Source: Caulobacter hibisci
GTDB taxonomy: Bacteria > Pseudomonadota > Alphaproteobacteria > Caulobacterales > Caulobacteraceae
Reading direction: 5' to 3'
Length of the DNA stretch: 64,000 nucleotides
Assembly (NCBI RefSeq): GCF_016135805.1
Contig: NZ_JADWOX010000001.1
Span: forward strand, 372,001 to 436,000
The translations under genes and the position numbers were made by a program. This document shows, one piece after another, positions 8,504-17,570 of the stretch; position 1 is the first letter of the stretch; each line of letters begins with the position of its first letter. Under the pieces are notes generated by a model. It had not been told where the DNA came from. It did not search any database and saw only the letters and a program-made list of their open reading frames with translations.

Positions 8504-9556
8504 TCAAACCTCCGCTACCGGAACCCACAGCACCTCGTCGATGCGCCGCGCGCCGGTCGCCAGCAGCACCAGGCGATCGAAGCCCAGGGCCGAGCCCGCC
8601 GCGGGCGGCATGTGCTCCAGGGCCGCCAGGAAGTCGTCGTCGATGGGGTAGCGCTCGCCGTAGACCCGCTGCTTCTCGTCCATCTCGGCCACGAACCGCC
8701 GGCGCTGCTCGGCCGCGTCGGTCAGTTCGCCGAAGGCGTTGGCCAGCTCCACCCCGCAGGCATAGAGCTCGAAGCGCTCGGCCACGCGTGGATCGGACGG
8801 TTTGGGTCGCGCCAGGGCCGCCTCGGCCGTGGGATATTCGCACAGCACAGTGGCCCGGCCGATCCCCAGGTTCGGCTCGACCTTCTCGACGATCACCCGG
8901 CTGAAGACGTCGGCCCAGGTGTCGTCGGCCGACACACGGATCCCCGCCGCCGTGGCCGAGGCCGCCAGGGCGTCGCGATCGGTCTGCCCGCCGTCGCCCA
9001 GGCTGGCCAGCAGGTCGACGCCGGCATGGCGCGTGAAAGCCTCCGCCACCGTCAGCCGCTCGGGCGCGGCGAAGGGATCGCAGTCCAGGCCGCGGAACGA
9101 GAACAGCCTCGTCCCCGCCGTCTCCGCCGCCAGGGCCAGCAGAGCCGCGCAGTCGTCCATCAGGGTCTCGTAGGGCTGCCCGACCCGGTACCATTCCAGC
9201 ATGGTGAACTCCGGATGGTGCAGCGGCCCGCGCTCGCGGTTACGCCACACCTTGCCCAGGCTGAAGATCCGCTGCTCGCCCGCCGCCAACAGCTTCTTGC
9301 AGGCAAATTCCGGCGAGGTATGCAGGTGCAGGGCCGCGCGCTCGCCGGTAAGGCTGATCGCTTCCGTCGAGAAGGCGTGCAGGTGCGCCTCGTTGCCGGG
9401 CGAGACCTGAAGGCAGGCCGCGTCGATCTCCAGGAAGTCGCGCTGAGCGAACCAGTCGCGCACCGCCGCGGTGATCCGGTTGCGGGCCAGCAGGAAGGGC
9501 CGGCGGTCCTGGTGCTTGCTCGGGCTCCACCAGGGAGAATAAGGGGGGGCTGACAC
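8504..9556 (-). CDS. epmA: EF-P--(R)-beta-lysine ligase EpmA (GenX/PoxA)
   Basis: 350 residues, GTG start. Class II lysyl-tRNA synthetase paralogue without the N-terminal anticodon-binding domain; it attaches beta-lysine to a conserved lysine of EF-P. Class II motifs are seen: [20 protein letters not shown] (motif 1 region), [39 protein letters not shown] (motif 2) and [15 protein letters not shown] (motif 3). It is divergent from efp, with about 140 bp between the two starts. Confidence 0.95.
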   Translation of the reverse strand: MSAPPYSPWWSPSKHQDRRPFLLARNRITAAVRDWFAQRDFLEIDAACLQVSPGNEAHLHAFSTEAISLTGERAALHLHTSPEFACKKLLAAGEQRIFSLGKVWRNRERGPLHHPEFTMLEWYRVGQPYETLMDDCAALLALAAETAGTRLFSFRGLDCDPFAAPERLTVAEAFTRHAGVDLLASLGDGGQTDRDALAASATAAGIRVSADDTWADVFSRVIVEKVEPNLGIGRATVLCEYPTAEAALARPKPSDPRVAERFELYACGVELANAFGELTDAAEQRRRFVAEMDEKQRVYGERYPIDDDFLAALEHMPPAAGSALGFDRLVLLATGARRIDEVLWVPVAEV

Positions 9557-9694
9557 GGGCGGGCTCGCAAAGGGCGAAACGACGGAAGGGCTGGCGATCT
9601 AGCCCCGTTCGCTATAGAGGGGCACACGGATTCATCTGCAATACACGCGCGCGCGGTCTCAACGCGCCGTCGCCCGATCTTCGAGGACTCTCAC

Positions 9695-10261
9695 GTGAAG
9701 GTAGCCGCCAGTTCGCTCCGCAAGGGCGCCGTCGTCGACATGGAAGGCAAGCTCTATGTCGTCCTGACCGTCGACAACATCCACCCCGGCAAGGGCACCC
9801 CGGTGACCCAGCTGAACATGCGCCGCATCAGCGACGGCGTGAAGGTTTCGGAACGCTACCGCACCACCGAGCAGGTCGAGCGCGCCTTCGTCGACCAGCG
9901 CAACCACACCTTCCTGTACCAGGACGGCGACGGCTATCACTTCATGAACCCGGAAACCTACGACCAGCTCGTGGCCACCGAGGAAGTGATCGGCGACGCC
10001 GCGCCCTACCTGCAGGAGAACATGACGGTCCAGCTGTCGACCCACAACGACGTGCCGATCGCCATCGAACTGCCGCGCACCATGATCCTGGAAGTCGTCG
10101 ACACCGAACCGTCGGTGAAGGGCCAGACCGCCAGCTCGTCCTACAAGCCGGCCCTGCTCAGCAACGGCGTCAAGACCACCGTCCCGCCGTACATCGCCGT
10201 GGGCACCCGCGTGGTCATCCTGACCGAAGACAACAGCTATCAGGAACGCGCCAAGGACTGA
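9695..10261 (+). CDS. efp: Translation elongation factor P
   Basis: 188 residues, GTG start after GAGGA (6-bp spacing). Relieves ribosome stalling at polyproline. Three beta-barrel domains; the acceptor loop HPGKGT places the modifiable lysine at residue 33. The C-terminus ([19 protein letters not shown]) is family-typical. epmA and epmB nearby indicate that the lysine receives beta-lysine. A strong terminator follows. Confidence 0.97.
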   Translation: MKVAASSLRKGAVVDMEGKLYVVLTVDNIHPGKGTPVTQLNMRRISDGVKVSERYRTTEQVERAFVDQRNHTFLYQDGDGYHFMNPETYDQLVATEEVIGDAAPYLQENMTVQLSTHNDVPIAIELPRTMILEVVDTEPSVKGQTASSSYKPALLSNGVKTTVPPYIAVGTRVVILTEDNSYQERAKD

Positions 10262-10289
10262 TCGTCCTTTCGCGATCCGAAGCTTGCAG

Positions 10290-10319
10290 AACCCCGGCGA
10301 CCGCGAGGCCGCCGGGGTT
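10290..10319 (+). terminator. Intrinsic terminator of efp
   Basis: Nine-bp stem AACCCCGGC/GCCGGGGTT with a 12-nt loop, followed by TTTTGTTTG. It lies 28 bp after the efp stop and just before the convergent GH9 gene. Confidence 0.9.
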
Positions 10320-10336
10320 TTTGTTTGCGCCGGCGC

Positions 10337-12163
10337 CTATTCGTCCAGGAACGCCGCCACCCAGAAGAACGGCGCGTTCCAGTTCACCGCCACCTCGTTC
10401 TGGGTGAAGGCCCCGACGTCGTCGGTCCAGCAGGTCTGGGGCGCGCACTGGCCCTGCATCTTGCGGGCGACCTCGTCGCCGAAGGCGGTGTTGTTGGGCC
10501 CGCCCGAGATCACCCCCGGCGGCGGGGCGGGATACTTGCCCTGGCCGAACCAGAACCGGTGGTGCGGATGCTTCATCGGCCGCGCGCCCCAGCCGGTCAC
10601 ATAGGACTGGTCCAGCGGGTTGCGGCCCAGCACGTAGTCCATGGCGTCGGCCGCGGCCTGGCGATAGGTGGGCTTGCCGGTGAAGTCGTGGGCCAGGCCC
10701 AGCACCATGGCCCGATTCATCAGGCCGCCGTTCGACCCCCAGGAATAGCGCGTCCCGTTGTCGGGCAGCCGATAGCCGGACCGGGCGTCCTCGGTCACAT
10801 ACCGGTCGGCGGCGAGCGACAGCCCCTGGCGGGCGGCGTCGCGCACCTCGGCGGGAACCTTGTCCGACAGCGCGAGGCTGATCACTCCCAGCGTCGCGGT
10901 GTTGCCCCAGCCCGGCGCCTCGGCGGCCTTGCCCGCGGCCGGCGCGAACGGCGAGGCCCGCACGATTTCGCCGTAGGAGCCTTCGCCGGTGGTCGCCCAC
11001 AGCTCGGCCGCCGCCCAGAACAGCTCGTCCGACAGCTCCGGATCGCCATAGCCGCCCCCGCCGGTGAACTGGCTGTGGGCGTAGATCTCCGGATTGCGCC
11101 GCGCCGCCTCGAAGGCCGATCGGGCCACGCCCAGGCAACGGGCCGAGAAGGCCGGATCGATCGTCTTCCACACCCGCGCGCACTGGGCCGCGACGGCGGC
11201 CAGGTTCAGGGTCGCGCCCGTGGTCGGATGGTAGAGGAAGCGCGGGGCCGGATCCTCGTGCGGCGCGGTCGGCAGGCCGGTCCAATAGACGTCGGTCAGC
11301 TTCTGGTGCGCCATGCCCGAGGCGTCGATCGGCGTCAGGGCCAGCGGCCCCTTGCCTTGATGGCCGACCGGAAGGGCCATGGTCGTGCCGGCTAGAACCT
11401 GCATGGCCAGCAGGAACTCCAGCTCCCATCGCGCCTCGTCCAGCAGGTCGGAGACGCCGTTGCCGGCCTCGGGAATGCGCTGGGTCCCGTCGCCGAAGGC
11501 GTCCGGCCGGCCCAGGGCTGTGAGCCGCTCGTGATAGTTCACCAGCGTCCACACGGCGATGCCGCCATTGACCACGTACTTGCCCTGGTCGCCGGCGTCG
11601 TACCAACCCTTGCTGGCGTCGAGCGTGTAGTCGCAGCCGGCCCAGGCCTGGCCGCGCTCGTCCTTGCCGTGGAAGCAGGTGGCCTTGTCGGGCGCGTGGC
11701 CGGCCGGGCGGGCCAGCTTGGGATCGTCGCCGAACCGGGCCTCGATCGGTATGCCGCTGCGGTTCTGGTAGAAGAAGGCCAGGGCGTCGCGCTTCAGCCG
11801 GGCATAGGGATGGGCGGCGACCGCGAACGGCCGGCTGGCCCGCTCGCCGACCCTCAGGCGGTAGCCGTCGCCGACCGGCGCGGCCGAAAAGTCGATCCGG
11901 TGCAGGCTCTCGCCCGAGGCGGCGTCCGGGCCGATCACGCGGGTCTGGCCGCTCAGCACGACGCCCCCGACCTTGTCCTCCAGTGTCCAGTCTAGCGGCG
12001 TCGCCGAAGCCTCGGGCAGCACCGCCTGCTTGCCGAGGTTCGCCAGCACCCCGACCTGGTTCAGCCGGATCGGCGCCAGGGGCTCGGCGGCCCGGGCGCC
12101 GAAGGCGGCGGAGGCGGCGAGGGCGGAGGCGGCCAGCAGGGCGAGGATTGGACGGGATGGCAA
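10337..12163 (-). CDS. Glycoside hydrolase family 9 endoglucanase (CelD-type)
   Basis: 608 residues, TTG start behind CGGAGGAAGCC. Signal peptide (MPSRPILALLAASALAASAAFGARA), an N-terminal Ig-like domain (about 28-115) as in CelD-type GH9 enzymes, then an (alpha/alpha)6 barrel. The catalytic-base motif DAGDQGKYVVNGG is present (Asp189, Asp192), and the acid glutamate lies near the C-terminus in TQNEVAVNWN. Predicted to cut beta-1,4-glucan in the periplasm or outside the cell. It is divergent from the DUF885 gene, with a perfect GACACCGGTGTC palindrome between their starts. Confidence 0.93.
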   Translation of the reverse strand: MPSRPILALLAASALAASAAFGARAAEPLAPIRLNQVGVLANLGKQAVLPEASATPLDWTLEDKVGGVVLSGQTRVIGPDAASGESLHRIDFSAAPVGDGYRLRVGERASRPFAVAAHPYARLKRDALAFFYQNRSGIPIEARFGDDPKLARPAGHAPDKATCFHGKDERGQAWAGCDYTLDASKGWYDAGDQGKYVVNGGIAVWTLVNYHERLTALGRPDAFGDGTQRIPEAGNGVSDLLDEARWELEFLLAMQVLAGTTMALPVGHQGKGPLALTPIDASGMAHQKLTDVYWTGLPTAPHEDPAPRFLYHPTTGATLNLAAVAAQCARVWKTIDPAFSARCLGVARSAFEAARRNPEIYAHSQFTGGGGYGDPELSDELFWAAAELWATTGEGSYGEIVRASPFAPAAGKAAEAPGWGNTATLGVISLALSDKVPAEVRDAARQGLSLAADRYVTEDARSGYRLPDNGTRYSWGSNGGLMNRAMVLGLAHDFTGKPTYRQAAADAMDYVLGRNPLDQSYVTGWGARPMKHPHHRFWFGQGKYPAPPPGVISGGPNNTAFGDEVARKMQGQCAPQTCWTDDVGAFTQNEVAVNWNAPFFWVAAFLDE

Positions 12164-12295
12164 GGCTTCCTCCGGGACGCGAATGGACCGGGCGTCTTAT
12201 CGCGCCCCGCCGACACTCTAGGCGATGTCTGACAGCGTTGTCACGCGCTGCGCCCGTCACCCCTCTGACCGTGAAATCCGCGACCGACGCCCCTG

Positions 12296-12307
12296 GACAC
12301 CGGTGTC
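12296..12307. promoter_or_regulatory. Predicted LacI-type operator (GACACCGGTGTC), perfect copy
   Basis: Perfect 12-bp palindrome with a central CG, the shape of LacI-family operators. It lies 133 bp upstream of the GH9 start and 48 bp upstream of the DUF885 start. The same or near-same sequence stands before two more predicted polysaccharide genes in the window. Confidence 0.65.
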
Positions 12308-12354
12308 TTTGCCACTACGACAGGGGTCAACAACGACAAGGGAGCGGCCGGGAA

Positions 12355-13872
12355 ATGATCGATCGTCGGGCGATGATGCTGCTGGCCGCCGCCGGGCTGG
12401 CGGCGGGGCCCGCCACCGCGCGCGAGACGGACGCCGACACGGCGCTGAAAGTTCTGCTCGACGGTTTCGCCAAGGGCGGCACGGCGGCCGAGCGGCTGAA
12501 GGCGCTGGCGGCGATCGACGCCGCCGCCCTGTCGCCGCATGCCCGGATCGACCACGACGCCGTGCGGATCGCCGCCGAGGGCGAGGCGGCCCTGGTTCGC
12601 CGCTTTCCGTTCGGCGCGGGCCTGGCCGGTCCCTATGTCGTCACCACCCGCGCCGGCGCCTGGCTGAAGGCGGCCGAGGCGGTAGGCAAGCCCGAGGCCG
12701 AAGCGACCCTGGTCAAGCGCATCGACGCCGAGACCGACCAGATCGAGCATGACGCCGCGCGGGGCGTGATCTTGCCGCATGTCCAGATCGCTCGCCTCGA
12801 GACAGCCATTGTCGAGGTCGCCCGCAAGGTCGCCGCGGCGCCGGCGCTCGCCACCTCGCTGACCTGGCAGGCCGAGACCCTGTCCACCCTCAAGCCCCGC
12901 GCCGGAAGGGCCGCCGGCGTCCGCTTCAAGGACCGCGAGGCCTATTACGCCATGATGCTGCAGGCCCAGCTTGGCGCGGCGGTCGCGCCGGCCGAGGCCC
13001 GGCGCCGGCTGGACGACGTGATCCGCGCTCTGCACGCCCGCGCCGACGTCCTGCTGAAGGCCCAGGGCCTGACGAGCGGCGGGGTGGGCGAGCGCCTGCG
13101 CGCTCTCGCCGCCGACGAACGCTGGCTCTACAGCGACGACGACGCCGGCCGCGACCGCGCCGTCGCCGACATGGCGCCGTGGCTGGCCAAGGCCCGCGCC
13201 CGCCTGCCGCAAAGCTTCAAGGGCCTGCCCGCCGCCGTCGACGCCGTCTCGGTGCGCCGCATGTCGCCCGCCGACGAGGCCGCCGGCCGCCAAGGCTATC
13301 GCGACCTGCCCTCGGCGGACGGCTCAAAGCCCGGCGCCTACTATCTCGACCTCAAGCAGATTCGCCGCCGTCCCAGCTGGAGCCTGCCGGCCGTGGTCCA
13401 CCACGAGGTGATCCCCGGCCACATGCTGCAGATCCCGCTGGAGGAGGCGTCTGGCGCGCACCCGTACCGCACGCGCGTCGCCTGCCCGGCGGCGATGGAG
13501 GGCTGGGCCGTCTATGCCGAGCACCTCTTCTGGGAAACCGGCGCCTTCGACGGCGAGCCACTGGCCGAGATCGGCGGCCTCTACTGGATCCTTTTCCGCG
13601 CCGCCCGCGCCCGCATGGATCTCGGCATTCACCTGGAAGGCTGGACCCCGGAGCGGGCCATGGCCTTCCTCGCCGAAACCCAGGGCGACCCGGTGATCTT
13701 TGCCCCCTTCACCCAGGAAGTGGAGCGCGCCGCCATCGCGCCGGGAGCCGCGGCGGGGCAGGGGCTCTACTGGCTGGAGCTGGCTCGCCTGCGCCAGGGC
13801 TGGCGCGGGACCCTGCGGGAGTTCCATAGCCGGGTGCTGGATCGCGGGACGCTGCCGTTGGCGCTCCTCTGA
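12355..13872 (+). CDS. DUF885 family, predicted exported metallopeptidase-like protein
   Basis: 505 residues. The N-terminus MIDRRAMMLLAAAGLAAGPATA looks like a signal sequence, possibly Tat. The family's zinc-type motif HHEVIPGHMLQ is at about residue 349, with a second conserved stretch CPAAMEGWAVYAEHL about 30 residues on, supplying the downstream Glu. DUF885 proteins resemble M32-type peptidases, but substrates are mostly unknown. The start is chosen for the signal peptide and the AAGGGAGCGG ribosome site; a longer frame overlaps the GH9 promoter. It shares the putative operator with GH9. Confidence 0.88.
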   Translation: MIDRRAMMLLAAAGLAAGPATARETDADTALKVLLDGFAKGGTAAERLKALAAIDAAALSPHARIDHDAVRIAAEGEAALVRRFPFGAGLAGPYVVTTRAGAWLKAAEAVGKPEAEATLVKRIDAETDQIEHDAARGVILPHVQIARLETAIVEVARKVAAAPALATSLTWQAETLSTLKPRAGRAAGVRFKDREAYYAMMLQAQLGAAVAPAEARRRLDDVIRALHARADVLLKAQGLTSGGVGERLRALAADERWLYSDDDAGRDRAVADMAPWLAKARARLPQSFKGLPAAVDAVSVRRMSPADEAAGRQGYRDLPSADGSKPGAYYLDLKQIRRRPSWSLPAVVHHEVIPGHMLQIPLEEASGAHPYRTRVACPAAMEGWAVYAEHLFWETGAFDGEPLAEIGGLYWILFRAARARMDLGIHLEGWTPERAMAFLAETQGDPVIFAPFTQEVERAAIAPGAAAGQGLYWLELARLRQGWRGTLREFHSRVLDRGTLPLALL

Positions 13873-14039
13873 CCCTTCTCCCCTTGCGGGAGAAGGTGGC
13901 GGCCGAAGGCCGTCGGATGAGGGGTCTCTCAAACACGAGACGCCCCACCCGGCTTATCCGCTTTTCGCGATGGACAGGCCTATCGACCCCTCATCCGTCG
14001 GCTGCGCCGACACCTTCTCCCGCAAGGGGAGAAGGGCGC
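13873..14039. repeat. Paired intergenic palindromic repeat, family B, copy 1
   Basis: The left arm begins CCCTTCTCCCCTTGCGGGAGAAGG and runs to GATGAGGGGTCTCTCAAAC. The right arm is its inverse, from CCCCTCATCCGTCGG to CTTCTCCCGCAAGGGGAGAAGG. About 55 bp lies between. It sits exactly between two convergent genes and probably folds as a transcription barrier for both. A second copy is at 20463-20631. Confidence 0.85.
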
Positions 14040-14042
14040 GCT

Positions 14043-15680
14043 TCACCCCGCCCCCACATACTTCAGCAGCGTCACCATGTTCTCGATGTAGCTGCCCGTC
14101 GAAATCCCGATCTTCGGCTTGTCGGTCACATAGGGCGAGGTGTCCGACGCGTCGCCCACATGCGTCCTGCTGAAATCCCCCGGCGCGGGCGTGGCCGAGC
14201 CGTCGCCGATATAGGGGTTGGACGTCGCCTTCAGCTCGGTCGGCCACCAGCCGGCTTCGTTCAGCGCCGCGATCAGGCCGGCGACCTTGTCCGGCGCGCT
14301 GGCGGTCGTGTCGCCCTTCAGGGCCCCGACATTGAGGTCCGACACCGACACGTCCTTCAGGGTGAAGTATTTCGGCAGCGCCTGGCGGCCGGCCTTCAGC
14401 GGCGAGGCCTTGCTGATCACCTCGGGCGGCGTGGCCTTCAGGGTCTCCAGCCGCTTGCGCAGGGCCGGGATGTTGATCCCCCGGAACGACGAATAGTGCG
14501 CCACCGTGTTCTCGGGGTTCTGGTCGACGAAGTAGCGGCCGTTGACGACGTTGCTGCCAGTGCGGTGCACGTAGAGCGGCTTGTTCGTGCCGATATCGAC
14601 GAAGGTCGGGAAGGCCCGGCCCTTCTGGTGTTCCACGGGCAGGCGCAGGGTCTCCAGCCAGTCCAGCGCCTCGGAGAGGCGCGCCAGGTACTTCGGATCC
14701 CCGGTCAGTTCGTAGAAGCCCATGCAGGCGGTGATGTTGGCGGCCGTGGTGTGGGTGGCGAAGGCTTCGGGCTCATAGGTGCGGGCGCCGGCAGGCTTCA
14801 GGTCGCTGACCCGGTGCTGCAGGCCCCAGCCCGGCTGGGGCTGCGGCTGCTGGCAGGCCAGGAAGCTGTCCATGGCCTTGTGGATCGCGGGCAGGGCGCG
14901 CGGGTCGCCCAGGGCTTGCCAGACCATGATCAGGAACTCGAGGTTCTCGCCGGCCACGTCGTCGTTGAAGGTGATGTAGCCGGTGTAGTCGGGCCGGCCG
15001 TGATGGTGGAACTCGTCCTTCAGCGGGAAGCGCTGCGGCCAGCCGCCGACCGGGTACTGGCTGCTGAGGACGAAGGCGATGGCCTTGTCCAGCGCCGGCT
15101 TGAAGGCCTTGTCGTGCTTTTCCACATACAGCCGCAGCAGGAACTGGGCGCTCTCGGCCGTGCCGGCGTCGTCGAAGGTGGCGTTGCCGTAATAGTGCTG
15201 GAATTCCTCGAGCCGCCAGCCGTTCTTGCCGATGGTGTCGTACCATTTCTTGATCGACTTCTCGCCGGCCAGGTCGCCCAGATAGTTCCAGCCCCCGGCC
15301 GGATGCTGGATCTTGATCAGGGCGTCTGCGACCTGCTTGGCGGCCTCGTAATAATAGGCGTCGCCGGTGGCGTGATAGGCGTCGAGGAACAGGTGGCCCA
15401 TGGTCGCCGTGCCGGGCGGCTGCACCCAGATCATCGTCGGATAGGCCTCCATCTCGCCCCAGCGGCGCGAGAAGTCGGGCAGGTAGCTCCAGACGTAGCC
15501 GCCCTGGTAGGCGACCTTGTCGACCATGAAGGTCGTGGCTCGCTTCATGGTCTCCAGCGCCTGGGCCTTGCTCGGCGCCTCGGCGGCCAGGGCCTTGAAT
15601 GGCGCGAGACCCGCCGAGGCGGCGAAGGCGGCCGCGGTGGTCGCCATCAGGCGGCGGCGGGAAAGCGGGCTGAGCGGCAT
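14043..15680 (-). CDS. Pectate lyase, polysaccharide lyase family 10
   Basis: 545 residues. The start MPLSPLSRRRLMATTAA gives a twin-arginine signal peptide (SRRRLM) ending near ALA, so export of a folded enzyme is expected; a longer frame upstream lacks this logic. The (alpha/alpha)-toroid body contains PL10 signatures such as GGWPQRFP and GYITFNDD. Predicted to cleave polygalacturonate by beta-elimination. An operator-like GGTGTC half-palindrome lies about 170 bp upstream, matching the one before the GH9 gene. Stands alone. Confidence 0.9.
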   Translation of the reverse strand: MPLSPLSRRRLMATTAAAFAASAGLAPFKALAAEAPSKAQALETMKRATTFMVDKVAYQGGYVWSYLPDFSRRWGEMEAYPTMIWVQPPGTATMGHLFLDAYHATGDAYYYEAAKQVADALIKIQHPAGGWNYLGDLAGEKSIKKWYDTIGKNGWRLEEFQHYYGNATFDDAGTAESAQFLLRLYVEKHDKAFKPALDKAIAFVLSSQYPVGGWPQRFPLKDEFHHHGRPDYTGYITFNDDVAGENLEFLIMVWQALGDPRALPAIHKAMDSFLACQQPQPQPGWGLQHRVSDLKPAGARTYEPEAFATHTTAANITACMGFYELTGDPKYLARLSEALDWLETLRLPVEHQKGRAFPTFVDIGTNKPLYVHRTGSNVVNGRYFVDQNPENTVAHYSSFRGINIPALRKRLETLKATPPEVISKASPLKAGRQALPKYFTLKDVSVSDLNVGALKGDTTASAPDKVAGLIAALNEAGWWPTELKATSNPYIGDGSATPAPGDFSRTHVGDASDTSPYVTDKPKIGISTGSYIENMVTLLKYVGAG

Positions 15681-15847
15681 CGACGCGAACTCCAGGAAAA
15701 CCAGGCGCGGCGCAGGGACGCAGGCGGCGGGGGCGGAGACGCGAAAAGCCCGCTTCCAGGAAGCGTCGCCTTGGTTTCCTTCCCCGATCGGAACCATGTC
15801 CCGAGTCCTTGCCGCCGTTGGCCCGGCGCGTGTTGGACGGCATGATG

Positions 15848-15859
15848 TCCACCGGTGTC
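15848..15859. promoter_or_regulatory. Predicted LacI-type operator, degenerate copy upstream of pectate lyase
   Basis: TCCACCGGTGTC, two mismatches from GACACCGGTGTC with one half fully kept. It is 168 bp upstream of the PL10 start, in non-coding DNA. Weaker than the copies at 12296 and 56677. Confidence 0.5.
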
Positions 15860-15984
15860 ATCAATGGCAAGCACGCTCTGGGCGAGCCGGCCGGAAAAAT
15901 CCCCTGGCGCGTGTGTGACAGGCCGCCACGTTGTCTCCAGGCGCGATATCCCCGAAATGACGACCATCGGTTTATGAGGCGACG

Positions 15985-16070
15985 CCGCCGCGCCGGATGG
16001 CAGCGGGCGACGCCGTCCTGTTGGGGAACAGGACGACACCCCCGGGTCCCAAGGACCCGGGGGTGTTTTC
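15985..16070 (+). ncRNA. Candidate small RNA with two tandem hairpins
   Basis: Hairpin CGTCCTGTT-GGGG-AACAGGACG (16014-16035) is followed directly by a 14-bp perfect stem ACACCCCCGGGTCC/GGACCCGGGGGTGT (16036-16066) with a CAA loop and a T-run. The second is a textbook intrinsic terminator on the plus strand, but there is no plus-strand gene in front of it for over 2 kb, so it should end a short RNA. No promoter was identified with confidence and the 5' end is a guess. Confidence 0.45.
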
Positions 16071-16209
16071 ATTTCCGGCCCCTCGCACCGCCGTGACGCC
16101 GGTCGCGTGCAATCGCACTCTAAGCTCCCGTGAGCGCTAACAAAGTTCGCTGAGCTGCGTCGTGCGGTCGCATGGAGAACGGCGTTCATCTCCAGTAAAC
16201 AATCATCCC

Positions 16210-16389
16210 ATGCCGAGCCAACACGAACACCTCAAAGAAGCCGAACGGCTGGAGCGCCAGGCCGAGATCGCCGACAGCGCCCACGCCCGCGAAGCCCTTC
16301 GCCGCATGGCCCAGACCTCGCGCGTCACCGCCGCCATGGTCGGGCTGATGGAGGCCTGCGCCGAGGACGCGCCCAGCATCTCGTTCTGA
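16210..16389 (+). CDS. Small helical protein upstream of an HWE kinase
   Basis: 59 residues, starting MPSQHEHLKEAERLERQAEIADS; almost wholly amphipathic helix, rich in Ala, Glu and Arg. Located 72 bp upstream of the HWE kinase and in the same direction. It lacks NepR features, so it is probably not the anti-sigma factor often found near HWE kinases. Function unknown. The ATG at 16210 is chosen over a longer frame that lacks a ribosome site. Confidence 0.65.
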   Translation: MPSQHEHLKEAERLERQAEIADSAHAREALRRMAQTSRVTAAMVGLMEACAEDAPSISF

Positions 16390-16461
16390 GGCCGTCTCAC
16401 ATGCGCCTTTGACGAGCGTCGCGGTCTCGCGCAACTCTCGCTGCCGAGCGATGGAGGGGGA

Positions 16462-17484
16462 ATGGCGGACGACCAAGCGGACATGGGCGTGCTGGCCGAC
16501 GCGGGGGTCTATTTCCACAGCGTGCTGGAAGCCAGCCAGGACTGCATCCGGGTCATCAGCGCCGCCGGCCGCGTCGAATACATGAACGCCCGCGGCCGCG
16601 AGCTCTTCGAGATCGACGACTTCGAAGGCCGCAACCGCAACCAGTACTGGCCCGACCTGTGGCCGCCCGAAAGCCGCCCCGCCGTCGAGAGCGCCCTGAA
16701 CGGGGCCCTGGCCGGCGGCTCGGCCGCCTTCCGCGCCCTGTGCCCGACCGCCAGGGGCAATATCCGCTGGTGGGACACCACCGTCTCGCCGGTGCTCGAC
16801 GAAGCGGGCCGGGTGGTGCGGGTGCTAGCCGCCTCGCGCGACGTCACCGCCGCCATGCTGGCCGAGCGCCATCGCCAGCTGCTGGTCAACGAGCTCAATC
16901 ACCGGGTCAAGAACACCCTGGCCATCGTCCAGTCGATCGCCGCCCAGTCGCTGCGCAACGCCGGGGTCGATCCGGCCGTGCGGCGGGCCTTCGAGGGCCG
17001 GCTGATGGCCATCGCCGCCACCCACAACGTGCTGACCGACGAGAACTGGGCCGCCGCCAGCCTGCGCCAGATCGTCGAGGGTTCGCTGAAGCCGTATCTC
17101 GGCGGCGAGCACGCGGCGACGATCGCCGGCCCCGACCTGATGGTCTCGCCCAAGCCGGCCGTGGTCATGGCCCTGGCCTTCCACGAACTGGCCATCAACG
17201 CCCTGAAGTACGGCGCCCTGTCGGTTCCCGGCGGTTCGGTCGAGGTCGGCTGGGCTTCCGAGCCCGGCGCGCGTATCGCCATCACCTGGACCGAGTACGG
17301 CGGACCGCCGGTGGTCCGGCCCACCCGGCGCGGCTTCGGCTCGCGGATCATCGAACTGGCCCTGGCCAGCGAGCTCGACGGCCAGGTGGTTCTCGACTAC
17401 CGCCCCGAGGGCCTGGTCTGCAGGATCCACGCGCCGCTGGCCGCGCTGGACAAGGTCGACTCGTTCATGACGCTGCAGAGCTGA
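16462..17484 (+). CDS. PAS-containing HWE-family sensor histidine kinase
   Basis: 340 residues, soluble. An N-terminal PAS domain (about 15-130) is followed by an HWE dimerisation box with phospho-acceptor His147 in NELNHRVKNTLA, then the ATP-binding domain with the family's N-box FHELAINALKYGAL and the WTE triad residue (ITWTEYGGP) that give HWE kinases their name. No response regulator gene is adjacent, so it is an orphan. HWE kinases often act in the general stress response; the signal here is unknown. Ribosome site GGAGGGGGA before ATG. Confidence 0.93.
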   Translation: MADDQADMGVLADAGVYFHSVLEASQDCIRVISAAGRVEYMNARGRELFEIDDFEGRNRNQYWPDLWPPESRPAVESALNGALAGGSAAFRALCPTARGNIRWWDTTVSPVLDEAGRVVRVLAASRDVTAAMLAERHRQLLVNELNHRVKNTLAIVQSIAAQSLRNAGVDPAVRRAFEGRLMAIAATHNVLTDENWAAASLRQIVEGSLKPYLGGEHAATIAGPDLMVSPKPAVVMALAFHELAINALKYGALSVPGGSVEVGWASEPGARIAITWTEYGGPPVVRPTRRGFGSRIIELALASELDGQVVLDYRPEGLVCRIHAPLAALDKVDSFMTLQS

Positions 17485-17570
17485 GCCGCGCAACCTTGAC
17501 CGTGTCCGGACGCTTTCCTGCCGCAAGTGCCTGCCATCCAGGGTTGGGCTGAACAGGAAACGGGGGCCGG

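Noticed and set aside
16131..16142. TGAGCGCTAACA, similar to the Caulobacter xylose operator core
   Set aside because: Only the AGCGCTAACA part matches what I recall of that operator, and the neighbouring genes are not sugar genes.
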